Shown: positions 42,748-52,171 of the stretch, piece after piece | Layout of the letters: the number at the start of each line of letters is the position of its first letter | Position numbering within the stretch: position 1 is the stretch's first letter | Source: an uncultured Lachnospiraceae bacterium | GTDB lineage: Bacteria > Bacillota > Clostridia > Lachnospirales > Lachnospiraceae | Assembly (NCBI GenBank): GCA_900316665.1 | Contig: ONDV01000002.1 | Location: 1 to 64,000 of the forward strand | DNA length: 64,000 bases | Direction of reading: 5' to 3' | Position numbers and translations under genes: made by a program | Notes under the pieces: generated by a model | The model's input: the letters and a program-made list of their open reading frames with translations, nothing else | The model's database searches: none | Told to the model about the DNA's origin: nothing

Positions 42748-44799
42748 ATGGACAGATTAACTTATAAAGCAAAATTCAGCGCCTACCTGTCGGCTCCCAT
42801 CTTTCTGGGACTGACCTTTCTGCCGCTGAATATATATGAATATATAAAAGATACATGGACAGCGATATGGATGACTATTATCATAATAGTCTATCTTATC
42901 CTGATGCTCTTTTTCTATATAGGATTCAGACATAAATTCTCTGAATCCATAGTTAATTTTGCGACAAGCTACGGGACTGTACAGAAGAAGCTGCTGGAAA
43001 AGTTTCAGATTCCATATGCGCTTATTGACGGCAATGCAAGGATCCTGTGGATGAACCAGGAATTCAGGAAGCTTACGGGTCTTAATCAGCATGACCAGAA
43101 GATCATATCATCCGTCTTCCCGAAGATTACCAGGAAAGTGTTAAGCGAGACCGGAGATGAAATCAGGGCTGTAAGTTTCAGGTTTCAGGACAGAAATATC
43201 CGCGCCGAACTACGTAACCTGTCTTTTCGCGATGAGGAGGAAAATAACGAGCTTATAACATCGGGAGAGGGACTGAACAGGCTGACGGCGCTGCTTCTTT
43301 TTGATACGACCGAATATGACAGGATATATTCTGAGAGAGAGGGCAGCAGACTTATCCCGGCTATTATTTATATAGATAATTATGAAGAGACTGTAGAGAA
43401 TGTGGAGATGGTGAAACGGTCGCTTCTCACAGCTGTCATTGACAGAAGAATAACCCAGTATTTTCAGGCGGTTGATGGAATAGTTGAAAAAATCGAGAAG
43501 GATAAATACTTCATTATATTCCAGAATAAATATCTTAAGCAGCTCGAAGACGACAAATTCAGCGTGCTCGAGGAAGTAAGAGGAATAAGAGTCGGCAACG
43601 AGAATGAAGTGACACTTTCCATAGGAATGGGAGCCGGCGCCGATACTTATCTGGGTCTGGTGGAATACGCGAGAGCTGCAATAAATATTGCTCTTGGACG
43701 GGGAGGCTCCCAGGCAATTCTAAAAGACGGCACGAATGTATTCTATTTTGGAGCACATGGAAAAGAAGTAGAGAAACATACCAGAGTCAAGGCCAGGGTA
43801 GAGGCGCAGGCGCTTCGCGAGATGATGCAGACAAGAGACCATGTCATTGTCATGGGCCACCAGATAAGCGATATAGATGCTTTCGGAGCTGCTGTGGGAA
43901 TAGCGTGCGCGGCGCGTGAACTTGGCAAAAAGACACAAATTGTGCTTAATACAATTACAACGTCTCTGAGACCGATTGTAAATCTGGTCCTGTCAGAGAA
44001 GGACTGTCCGCATGATCTTATTATCACGAGCGAACAGGCTATGGAGGAAGTGACTGACAAGACGCTCATTGTGGTGGTAGATACCAACAAGGCATCATAT
44101 ACTGAGTGTCCGGGGCTTCTCATGCGGAATGAGAATGTGGTCGTTTTTGATCACCACAGACAGGGTGACGGTCAGATTCAGAACCCTCTCTTAAGTTATA
44201 TTGAGCCATATGCCTCATCTACATGCGAGATGATAGCTGAAGTACTGCAGTATTTTTCTGACAATATTGATATCAGACCGTTTGAAGCAGACTGCATGTA
44301 TGCAGGTATTCTAATTGATACTAATAATTTCATGGCTAAGACAGGAGTCAGGACTTTCGAGGCAGCGGCTTATTTAAGGCGCTGCGGGGCGGATATGATA
44401 CGTGTCAGGAAGCTTCTAAGGGAAGACATGGATTCCTACAAGGCAAGAGCTGAGATAGTAAGGAATGCGGAAGTATACAGGGGCGCCTTTGCCATATCCG
44501 TATGCACGTCGGAGAAACTGGAAAGTCCGACAGTCGTGGGAGCCCAGGCTGCCAATGAATTGCTGGACATAGTAGGAGTAAAGGCATCGTTTGTGCTTAC
44601 ATCATTCAAGAAAAAAATTTACGTCAGCTCGCGTTCTATTGATGATATAGACGTTCAGAGAATAATGGAGAGAATGGGCGGAGGCGGTCATCTGAATGTG
44701 GCCGGCGCCCAGATCGAGGATTCGACAGTAGACGAAGTGATTGCGCGAATCAAATCAATACTTGATAATATGATCCAGGAAGGAGAGATAATCTTATGA
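42748..44799 (+). CDS. gdpP: c-di-AMP phosphodiesterase GdpP
   Basis: A 683-residue GdpP. Two membrane helices (residues 10-60), a degenerate PAS domain, a degenerate GGDEF domain (around VTLSIGMGAGADT), and the DHH/DHHA1 phosphodiesterase (DHHRQGDG near residue 468; GGGGHLNVAGA near the end). It degrades cyclic di-AMP and affects cell wall and potassium control. Order gdpP-rplI-dnaB is conserved; start overlaps none. Confidence 0.96.
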   Translation: MDRLTYKAKFSAYLSAPIFLGLTFLPLNIYEYIKDTWTAIWMTIIIIVYLILMLFFYIGFRHKFSESIVNFATSYGTVQKKLLEKFQIPYALIDGNARILWMNQEFRKLTGLNQHDQKIISSVFPKITRKVLSETGDEIRAVSFRFQDRNIRAELRNLSFRDEEENNELITSGEGLNRLTALLLFDTTEYDRIYSEREGSRLIPAIIYIDNYEETVENVEMVKRSLLTAVIDRRITQYFQAVDGIVEKIEKDKYFIIFQNKYLKQLEDDKFSVLEEVRGIRVGNENEVTLSIGMGAGADTYLGLVEYARAAINIALGRGGSQAILKDGTNVFYFGAHGKEVEKHTRVKARVEAQALREMMQTRDHVIVMGHQISDIDAFGAAVGIACAARELGKKTQIVLNTITTSLRPIVNLVLSEKDCPHDLIITSEQAMEEVTDKTLIVVVDTNKASYTECPGLLMRNENVVVFDHHRQGDGQIQNPLLSYIEPYASSTCEMIAEVLQYFSDNIDIRPFEADCMYAGILIDTNNFMAKTGVRTFEAAAYLRRCGADMIRVRKLLREDMDSYKARAEIVRNAEVYRGAFAISVCTSEKLESPTVVGAQAANELLDIVGVKASFVLTSFKKKIYVSSRSIDDIDVQRIMERMGGGGHLNVAGAQIEDSTVDEVIARIKSILDNMIQEGEIIL

Positions 44800-45245
44800 A
44801 AATAATATTGCTGTCCGATGTGGCTTCACTCGGAAAGAAGGATGATGTAGTAGAGGTGAGCGCCGGATACGCCCGTAATTCCCTTATCCCTAAGCATCTG
44901 GGAGAAGAGGCTACACCTGCAAACCTGAACAATCTGAAACTCAGAAAAAAGCACGAGGCAAAAATCGAGAAGGAAAATCTTGAAAAAGCTCTTGAGCTCA
45001 AGAAAAAAATAGAGGACTGGAAGGTGGAAGTCTCAATTAAGACCGGTGAAGGCGGACGTGTATTCGGATCTGTTTCCACAAAGGAGATCGCCGAGGCTGC
45101 CGAGAAACAGTACGGAGTGAAGATCGACAAGAAAAAGCTCGAATGTGATGTGCCTGTCAAGGCTCCCGGAGGATATGACGTGAATGTACGTCTTCACAGG
45201 GATGTAACAGCAGTAATGCATGTCCATGTAAGCGGTACGAACTGA
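44796..45245 (+). CDS. rplI: Ribosomal protein L9
   Basis: A 149-residue L9 with the N-terminal globular domain (LSDVASLGKKDDVVEVSAGYARNSLIPK), a long connecting helix and a C-terminal domain. The start overlaps the gdpP stop by four bases. Confidence 0.97.
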   Translation: MKIILLSDVASLGKKDDVVEVSAGYARNSLIPKHLGEEATPANLNNLKLRKKHEAKIEKENLEKALELKKKIEDWKVEVSIKTGEGGRVFGSVSTKEIAEAAEKQYGVKIDKKKLECDVPVKAPGGYDVNVRLHRDVTAVMHVHVSGTN

Positions 45246-46609
45246 TGACTGATGCAATTGATTCGGAAAATATAGCAGCGAGACTTCCTGAATCTCCTGA
45301 CGCCGAGAGGGCAGTGCTTGGTGCCATGCTGATGGATCCCGATGCCATCAGCGCCGCCGCGTCAATAATCAAGGCTGAAGATTTTTGCAACAAGGGGAAC
45401 GGCATACTCTTTGAGACCATAGTCGAGTTGAATAATGAAGGTACAAGCGTAGATGATCTGATTTTGCATGACCGGCTTATAAAAAAAGGCGCACCGGCGG
45501 AGATCGCCGACAGGGATCATCTGACCTCGATTGTCGAGTCAGTGCCCATATCGACGAATGTCGAGGATTATGCTGCGATAGTAAAGGAAAAGTCGAGGCT
45601 CAGACAGATAATTCATCTCTGCCAGGATACGGAGAGTGAATGTTTTAAGCAGGACGATGATCCGAAGACTATACTCGGTCGTATCGAAAAGCAGATATTT
45701 GATATGTCGCAGTCAGGCAGAAAAGGTGAAATCACTCCTATACGCGAGATAGTCTACAATACGATGCAGACTATTAACAGAGCCGCAATGACTGACGGCA
45801 ATATAACCGGAATTGCTACGGGTTTTACTGATCTGGATTACAGGCTGTCGGGTCTTCAGCCTGCAGATATGGTGCTTATAGCGGCGCGTCCTTCTATGGG
45901 AAAGACAGCTCTGGCCTTGAACATAGCTGCATACGTTGCATTGCATGAGAAGCTGCCCGTTGCCATTTTTTCTCTGGAAATGCCGAAAGAGGCACTGGTC
46001 AGGAGACTTTTATCCATGGAATCCCATATTGATGCGCAAAATCTCCGTAATGGGCATCTCGATGAAAGCGGCTGGGAAGAACTTATGAGAATGGGCGACA
46101 GGATTGCCGGATCGGAACTGATCATTGACGATGAGACAGGTCTTACTCCCACTATGCTATTAAGCAAATGCAGAAAAATAAAGATGGAGCATGATGACCT
46201 CTCGCTTGTAGTGATCGACTACCTTCAGCTTATGCAGGGCGATGGACGGTATGATTCAAAACAGCAGGAGATATCGGATATCTCCAGAGCAATAAAGCAG
46301 GTGGCCAGGGAAATAAATGCTCCGGTGATTGCTCTTTCACAGCTTTCTAGAGCGCCTGAACAGCGTCCGGATCACAGACCCATGCTTTCTGATCTTCGTG
46401 AATCAGGCGCTATCGAGCAGGATGCTGATGTAGTTATGTTTATTTACAGGGATGATTATTATCATCCGGATACTGAGAAGAAGAATATTTCTGAAATCAA
46501 TATAGCAAAACAGAGAAATGGTCCGGTGGGAGTGGTCAGTTTGGCCTGGCTGCCGGAATATACAAAATTTGCGAATCTGGAACGTGATCCGCATGAAAAA
46601 TTCAATTAA
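45245..46609 (+). CDS. dnaB: Replicative DNA helicase
   Basis: A 454-residue DnaB. N-terminal helical domain (PDAERAVLGAMLMD), linker, then a RecA-like helicase with Walker A ARPSMGKTALALN, Walker B VVIDYLQLM and QLSRAPEQR. The start overlaps the rplI stop by one base. No intein seen. Confidence 0.97.
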   Translation: MTDAIDSENIAARLPESPDAERAVLGAMLMDPDAISAAASIIKAEDFCNKGNGILFETIVELNNEGTSVDDLILHDRLIKKGAPAEIADRDHLTSIVESVPISTNVEDYAAIVKEKSRLRQIIHLCQDTESECFKQDDDPKTILGRIEKQIFDMSQSGRKGEITPIREIVYNTMQTINRAAMTDGNITGIATGFTDLDYRLSGLQPADMVLIAARPSMGKTALALNIAAYVALHEKLPVAIFSLEMPKEALVRRLLSMESHIDAQNLRNGHLDESGWEELMRMGDRIAGSELIIDDETGLTPTMLLSKCRKIKMEHDDLSLVVIDYLQLMQGDGRYDSKQQEISDISRAIKQVAREINAPVIALSQLSRAPEQRPDHRPMLSDLRESGAIEQDADVVMFIYRDDYYHPDTEKKNISEINIAKQRNGPVGVVSLAWLPEYTKFANLERDPHEKFN

Positions 46610-46639
46610 AAAAGGAACGGGCATTGCCCGTTCCTTTTT
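46608..46639. terminator. dnaB / ferredoxin convergent terminator
   Basis: GGAACGGGC paired with GCCCGTTCC, ATT loop, flanked by an A-rich and a T-rich tract; usable on both strands. Confidence 0.9.
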
Positions 46640-46649
46640 CGCGATTCTA

Positions 46650-46847
<198 letters not shown>

Positions 46848-47018
46848 TTATTGGTATAATTGATATTAAGATATAGACAGGATATATACAAGTTTTTTAA
46901 AAGAAACATGAATAAAAACGAAAAAACCTGTTAAATTTTTGTGAAATCTGAAATTGATGTGGGATTATTTGGATCAAGGTGTTATACTTCCAAATATAAC
47001 TTTTTAAGGAGGCAAATT

Positions 47019-47258
47019 ATGAAGATAGAAGTTAATAAGGATACCAGTATTGGAGAGCTTGTGACTATAGATCAGGGTGTTGTGCCCATACTTATGGCTG
47101 TGGGAATGCACTGCATAGGATGCCCGGCTTCCCAGATGGAGACCATTGAAGAAGCTGCAATGGTTCATGGCATTGATCCCCAGTCGCTGGTGGATGAGAT
47201 CAATGATTATCTGAATTCGGAACATTCTGATGAAGACAGCGCGGCTGAAACCGTATAA
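47019..47258 (+). CDS. DUF1858 domain protein
   Basis: A 79-residue protein: EVNKDTSIGELVTIDQGVVPILMAVGMHCIGCPASQMETIEEAAMVHGID, the DUF1858 pattern with two Cys (CIGC). Such small proteins may carry sulfur or take part in redox reactions; role unknown. The start at 47019 follows AAGGAGG; the 46941 start runs through the promoter area. Confidence 0.88.
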   Translation: MKIEVNKDTSIGELVTIDQGVVPILMAVGMHCIGCPASQMETIEEAAMVHGIDPQSLVDEINDYLNSEHSDEDSAAETV

Positions 47259-47305
47259 GTCATAAATAAGGCATACCGCATTCAAAAAATACTTTCCATG
47301 GCAAC

Positions 47306-47337
47306 AAAAACCTTCGCAGGATTTGCGAAGGTTTTTA
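47306..47337 (+). terminator. Intrinsic terminator after the DUF1858 gene
   Basis: AAAAACCTTCGCA paired with TTGCGAAGGTTTTT, short loop, T tract on the plus strand. Confidence 0.85.
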
Positions 47338-47343
47338 ATTGAT

Positions 47344-47413
47344 GCAAGCGCATTTAAAGTGCAAACTTCGTTTGCGAGCGCTTGCACTTGTAACATCACT
47401 TCGTGGTGTTACA
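47344..47413. repeat. Nested hairpin cluster
   Basis: GCAAGCGC (47344) pairs with GCGCTTGC (47378). AAGTGCAA and GCAAAC-TTCG-TTTGC give competing inner stems. A third hairpin, TGTAACATCAC-TTCG-TGGTGTTACA, follows at 47389-47413. They lie between the DUF1858 terminator and the convergent mecA. Confidence 0.55.
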
Positions 47414-47415
47414 TG

Positions 47416-48039
47416 TTATAGAGATGAAAGTGATGAAACGGCCTTGTTTTTTATTACCGCTACGGGATGTTTGTTCGAACCTCCGGCGTATTGAAAAATG
47501 CTTCCGTATTCCGCCAGATGAAAAAGAAGTTTTGATCTGACATCATCTGAAATATCGCGGGTCTCCAGGGACATCATGTATTCGTGTGAGTCCGGAATAC
47601 TGTAGAGTGAGCTCTTTCCACTGAAGAAAGGTGCAATGATCCTGGATGCGCTGATGGCATCTTTAAGAGTCTTGAACCTGACAAATATAAATCCGGAAGG
47701 TGAAAAATGATTTTTTCCGGATGGTTTTATAGCTCTTTCATCCAGTGGAATGTATTTTGAAAATCTGGCGAATCTGTTGTCAAGCTCCTCAAGAGAATCA
47801 GCAGCACTGATCGTAAACAGTATATCTCCGCCCGGAAGCGGCACGGCTTCCGTCATAATCGGATTTTCGCTTATGTCAAAATTCAGCTTACGGTATGCAA
47901 TATCGAGAAGCATGGCTGTAAAGCCTGTCATGAAGCGGCTGCCGTATCTGAATTGATCTAATGTGATCTTTTTTTCTTTTAATTCGTCCATTTCTATTAA
48001 GAAGCGGACTGAAGTATCGCTTATTTTTTTAAATTTCAA
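47416..48039 (-). CDS. mecA: Adaptor protein MecA
   Basis: A 207-residue MecA-type adaptor, which delivers substrates to the ClpCP protease. The N-terminal domain starts MKFKKISDTSVRFLIEMDEL. The C-terminal domain has FIFVRFKTLKDAISASRIIAPFFSGKSSLY, the ClpC-binding core, and a final GGSNKHPVAVI segment. Convergent with the upstream DUF1858 gene; a 250-base divergent intergenic gap separates it from the kinase-like gene. Confidence 0.85.
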   Translation of the reverse strand: MKFKKISDTSVRFLIEMDELKEKKITLDQFRYGSRFMTGFTAMLLDIAYRKLNFDISENPIMTEAVPLPGGDILFTISAADSLEELDNRFARFSKYIPLDERAIKPSGKNHFSPSGFIFVRFKTLKDAISASRIIAPFFSGKSSLYSIPDSHEYMMSLETRDISDDVRSKLLFHLAEYGSIFQYAGGSNKHPVAVIKNKAVSSLSSL

Positions 48040-48289
48040 TAGGTCTCTCCTGATAATATGATGATAAGAGTCACTGGAATTTCGAATGTGGCATGTTAAA
48101 GGTTTCTTAAGCTAATATAGATACATTTCAAAATTATAATAGTAAGACCTGCTTAAGTAAAGAAAATAATTATTAATTTTTGATAAAATCTAAAACCTTT
48201 ATAAAGAAACTGAAAATCTATTGAAATTGCTTACATACAGATGATATAACAAATTCAGAATAACCGCAGAATATAGAAAGGAGGTTGAT

Positions 48290-49555
48290 ATGGAGAACGG
48301 GATATATGAAACGGTAAAAGTCCTGAAGAAAACAGTTGACGTGGAAGTGTCACTCGTCCGGCACGTACAGCTCGACAGGCTGAGGATAAGAAAGAAAATC
48401 CGGATAGGAAATGACATCCAGGGTCAGAAGGAAGCATATATTCTCAGAGATCTTGATCATCCGGGGATTCCTGTTCTCTATGATCTGACGGTTCATGAGG
48501 GAATAATGGAGCTGATCGAGGAATATGCCGAGGGGGAGAGTCTGTCAGACTTTCTTCTCTCACATGTTATGACGGAAAGAGAAATAGTAGATATAGCATA
48601 TAAAGTAGCAAAGATACTGGCATATCTTCACGGACACGGCATATCGCACAGGGATCTGAAGCCGGAGCACATAATCATACGCGGGAAGAGTGTAAAACTA
48701 ATTGATTACGGTATATCAGGCCTGGCGGATGATAAAACGAAATGCAGGTTTGGAACAGGCAGATATATGCCGGCTGATGGAAGTGTTTCTGATGGTAAGG
48801 CGGCAGATATTTTTTCCTTTGCAATCATAATCGAGGAGATGGTAAATGCTTCACATTGCAGCATGTCATATTCTTTGAGGAGGATCATAAGGAAGGGAAA
48901 GAATAGAGAGTCAGGCGGACGCTACAGGTCTTTTGATGAGATCCTGCCTGATTTATTACGCTGCAGCAGGAGAAATGATCTTTCTCTTCCACGAGAACTT
49001 CCGTCTTCCATTGCCGTTGCCGGTTTTCAAAGGGGCTGTGGCTGTACTCACATAGCAATTTCCCTCACGATACTTTTCAGGCACGCGGGACAGGATGCCT
49101 GGTACGACGGTCTTCAGAAAGGCAATCTGGAGAATATACTGATGACTGACGAAGCGTTCGAAGAAAGACAGGGGATCATATACCACGAATTGTTTGAAGG
49201 CATGGAAGATTACGGCTCCAGCGCCGAAAAACAGATACCTCCTGACGGAATCAGAATAATCGACCGCGGAGACGGATATTCGGGAGGGGATGCCGAACTG
49301 GATATTTATGTTATCTCAGGCAGCCTCTGGAAGATGAGACGTACACCGGCAGATGCCGGGCTGCCTGATATGTTTATGGTGAATCCATGGAATCGCCATG
49401 CTGCACGTAAATTAATTGAAGAATATCCGGATATTCCTGTTATGGGATTTCCGGCTGACGGAGATGCGTTTTCCATAACAGAGGAGAAGAAAGTATTTTT
49501 CAGATCATTTCTAAAAATTGTAAAAAAAGACATCTCATCAGTGATGAGAGGATGA
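48290..49555 (+). CDS. Atypical Ser/Thr kinase fused to a degenerate P-loop domain
   Basis: A 421-residue protein. Residues 1-210 form a Hanks-type kinase fold with HGISHRDLKPEHIII near 119 (HRD Asp present, the usual Asn replaced by His) and IDYGISG in place of DFG near 139. The Gly-rich loop is lost (VLKKTVDVEV), though a Lys is present (RKKI). Residues 235-420 look like a SIMIBI/CpaE-type ATPase with a deviant P-loop AGFQRGCGCTH that lacks the catalytic Lys. AAAGGAGG precedes the start. It may be a pseudokinase or a weak kinase. Confidence 0.75.
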   Translation: MENGIYETVKVLKKTVDVEVSLVRHVQLDRLRIRKKIRIGNDIQGQKEAYILRDLDHPGIPVLYDLTVHEGIMELIEEYAEGESLSDFLLSHVMTEREIVDIAYKVAKILAYLHGHGISHRDLKPEHIIIRGKSVKLIDYGISGLADDKTKCRFGTGRYMPADGSVSDGKAADIFSFAIIIEEMVNASHCSMSYSLRRIIRKGKNRESGGRYRSFDEILPDLLRCSRRNDLSLPRELPSSIAVAGFQRGCGCTHIAISLTILFRHAGQDAWYDGLQKGNLENILMTDEAFEERQGIIYHELFEGMEDYGSSAEKQIPPDGIRIIDRGDGYSGGDAELDIYVISGSLWKMRRTPADAGLPDMFMVNPWNRHAARKLIEEYPDIPVMGFPADGDAFSITEEKKVFFRSFLKIVKKDISSVMRG

Positions 49556-50220
49556 GAGTGTATATTCTGGGTGCATCCGGAGAAAGCTGTATATCGATGG
49601 CTCTTTCTTTTTCTTATTATTTTTCGGAGGTTCAGAGAAAGAAGACATGTCTTATAGAATTCTGTCCGGACAGGAAAAAGAGCGTCATGGATGTCCTCTT
49701 GACTGACCGGATATCAGTCAATCGTGAAACGATAGGATTTATAAAAAATGGAGTTAAGATATATCCGGGAATTGACATTGAAGAGACAGTAAGGATCGCG
49801 GAATCGGGATTTGAACGAAGCGTGATCCTAATGGAATGTGTTTCCAAAGAAATAATTTCATCTGCAGAAAGAGGAAATCTGAAGATCATTGTCGGAAGTC
49901 TGAGGAGCTGGAAGAAAAAAGAATTTTTCGAATTCATCAGAGAATGGAGATACAAAAATGAAATGCTCAGGGGCTTTAGATGCTTTGCGGCGAACAGCAA
50001 TGAGCTGGAGAGAGATGAATTCGAAAGAAAGACCGGTCTTGCAATATATAATTATCCGGAGATAAATCCTGACTGCATGATGGATAGTGACCGTTTGTGG
50101 CTCAGAGATACACTGAAGAAGGAGGCGGGGACAAAAAATAAGTGTAGAGGGTTGAAGAAGAATGTAAGAACAGGAAACAAAAGGACAAGAATAAAAACAG
50201 ATAGAAGGATAAAAAAATAA
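49552..50220 (+). CDS. Degenerate P-loop-like partner of the kinase gene
   Basis: A 222-residue protein overlapping the kinase-like gene by four bases. The start, MRVYILGASGESCISMALSFSYYF, copies the shape of a MinD/CpaE P-loop with no Lys. A beta strand (CLIEFCPDRKK) follows at the place of the Walker A' strand. The C-terminal 45 residues are highly basic and Lys/Arg-rich, perhaps contacting nucleic acid or membrane. Not assigned to a known family. Confidence 0.6.
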   Translation: MRVYILGASGESCISMALSFSYYFSEVQRKKTCLIEFCPDRKKSVMDVLLTDRISVNRETIGFIKNGVKIYPGIDIEETVRIAESGFERSVILMECVSKEIISSAERGNLKIIVGSLRSWKKKEFFEFIREWRYKNEMLRGFRCFAANSNELERDEFERKTGLAIYNYPEINPDCMMDSDRLWLRDTLKKEAGTKNKCRGLKKNVRTGNKRTRIKTDRRIKK

Positions 50221-50313
50221 CAGGATAAGCCTGCTGCCATATGCGCGGCAATGTCTCGGTCAAAAAAGAGATGTTGCTGCGTCTTTTTGTTTTCGGCAGG
50301 GAGAGACTCTTTA

Positions 50314-50322
50314 TGTTATAAT
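50314..50322 (+). promoter_or_regulatory. Extended -10 promoter of the GH18 gene
   Basis: TGTTATAAT before the GH18 gene, about 110 bases from its start; no strong -35. Confidence 0.35.
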
Positions 50323-50432
50323 GAATTACAAAAATGATATGAGTGACCGGAGTATCTTTAACCGCTCATTTATGACATAGCAATCATAAATATAGATAGA
50401 ATATAATTCTGAAAGGATATTCAGCAAAAATA

Positions 50433-52157
50433 ATGGCAGAAGATGAGATAGGGAAAGATCAGAAATCAATAAAAGGGAAAAACGGGGTATTAATACTGAC
50501 TATAACTGTCTTTATTATTACAGTCATGTTTTCAATAATTCTTGTAAAGAAGTATGCACCGTCAAAGGAGAAGATGCCGCTTAATGATTATTTTGGCGTG
50601 AAGGGAAAGGGATGTGCTGTGGTCCTGAACGGAAAGCTGATGAAGCCATACTATGCAATTGTTTCTTCGGACAGAGTCTATCTTTCTCTTGATTTCATAA
50701 AGTCGAATCTTGATGACGGATATGTATATGACAGCGATGACAAGATCTTAAGATATGCGACTGACAGGCAGATCATATCCGTTGCCGCAGGCGATGATCA
50801 TTATTATTCCGATAAGGAATATAAGAAGGCGGAAGCTGAAATATTGGTTGAAGCTGATGGGGAAGCGTATCTTGACCTTGAGTGGATAAAAAAGTATACG
50901 GATTTTGAAAGTTATGTGAAGAAGGATCCGAGCCGTGTCATTTTAAGCACTGCGGGATGGAAATATAAGACGGCAGCAGTAAAGAGTGATACATATCTCA
51001 GGCGGCACGGCGGCGTCAAGAGCCCTATACTTGGAACCGTAAAGAAGGGTGAAAAGGTAATTATTCTGGAAAATTACGGGAAATGGAAGTTCGTGCAGTC
51101 TGAAGATGGAATTCAGGGATGCCTTATGTCAAAGACACTTGAACCATCGAAGACAGTGACAGTAAAAAAGAGTCTTCCGAAGAGAAAATACAGCCATACT
51201 AAATTCAAGGGGAAGGTATGTCTCCTCTGGCATCAGCTGACAAATGCAAATGCGAACAGCTCAATTGATAAGGTGCTGTCGACCAGAGGACCAGTAAATG
51301 TTATATCGCCGACATGGTATTCGCTTTCAGACAATAATGGGAATATCTCGGATATATCTGATACAGCTTATGTGAATAAATGCCACAGCGTCGGAGTCCA
51401 GGTATGGGGACTGGTTTCGAATTTTGGAAAAGACGATGTGGATTCGACATTAGTATTGAATTCTACAACTAAGAGAGATGCCCTGATAGGAAATATTCTC
51501 GCTGCTGCGATAAAAAGTGATCTGGATGGGATCAATATTGATTTTGAGTCTCTTTCTAAAAACGCACAGGACGGATATATAGAATTTATACGTGAACTTG
51601 CTCTTAAGTGCAGAAAGAATGATATTATTCTTTCTGTGGATAATTATAAGCCAACTGGCTATACACAGTTTTATAACAGAAAGGTACAGGCTGATTATGC
51701 TGATTATGTAGTGCTGATGGCTTATGATGAACATTACAGCGGAAGCAAAAAGGCAGGTTCGAATTCCTCTATAAGCTTTGTAAAGACAGGAATAAGTGAT
51801 ACCTTAAAAGAAGTGCCGAAAGACGAACTTATACTGGCGCTGCCTTTCTATACAAGAGTCTTTACGGTAAACAGTTCAAACGCAGTCGTGTCTTCGAAGG
51901 CGCTTGGGATGAAAGCGGCATCTGATCTGGTCGAAAGCTGGGGAACCGAAAAGACCTGGGATGAGAAGAAGGGTCAGTATTTTGCGTCTGTAGAAAACAG
52001 TGACGGAACAAAGAGTGAAGTATGGCTTGAAGATGCCAGGAGTCTCGGACTAAAGCTTGACGAGATGAAGGAAAACAAGCTGGCAGGAGCGGCTTTCTGG
52101 AAATCAGGATTTGAGACCTCTGACATATGGGATACCGTAACTCCTTATTTTAATTGA
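50433..52157 (+). CDS. Membrane-anchored GH18 glycoside hydrolase with SH3 domain
   Basis: A 574-residue extracellular protein. A single N-terminal membrane helix (residues 20-42) anchors it. Residues 50-180 look like a copper-amine-oxidase-N-type repeat, an SH3b domain follows around 185-245, and the GH18 barrel from about 260 to the end has the catalytic LDGINIDFESL near residue 365. The family includes spore cortex and cell wall hydrolases such as SleL/YaaH type enzymes. Substrate unproven. Confidence 0.85.
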   Translation: MAEDEIGKDQKSIKGKNGVLILTITVFIITVMFSIILVKKYAPSKEKMPLNDYFGVKGKGCAVVLNGKLMKPYYAIVSSDRVYLSLDFIKSNLDDGYVYDSDDKILRYATDRQIISVAAGDDHYYSDKEYKKAEAEILVEADGEAYLDLEWIKKYTDFESYVKKDPSRVILSTAGWKYKTAAVKSDTYLRRHGGVKSPILGTVKKGEKVIILENYGKWKFVQSEDGIQGCLMSKTLEPSKTVTVKKSLPKRKYSHTKFKGKVCLLWHQLTNANANSSIDKVLSTRGPVNVISPTWYSLSDNNGNISDISDTAYVNKCHSVGVQVWGLVSNFGKDDVDSTLVLNSTTKRDALIGNILAAAIKSDLDGINIDFESLSKNAQDGYIEFIRELALKCRKNDIILSVDNYKPTGYTQFYNRKVQADYADYVVLMAYDEHYSGSKKAGSNSSISFVKTGISDTLKEVPKDELILALPFYTRVFTVNSSNAVVSSKALGMKAASDLVESWGTEKTWDEKKGQYFASVENSDGTKSEVWLEDARSLGLKLDEMKENKLAGAAFWKSGFETSDIWDTVTPYFN

Positions 52158-52171
52158 GAAGAAGTGTTTTT

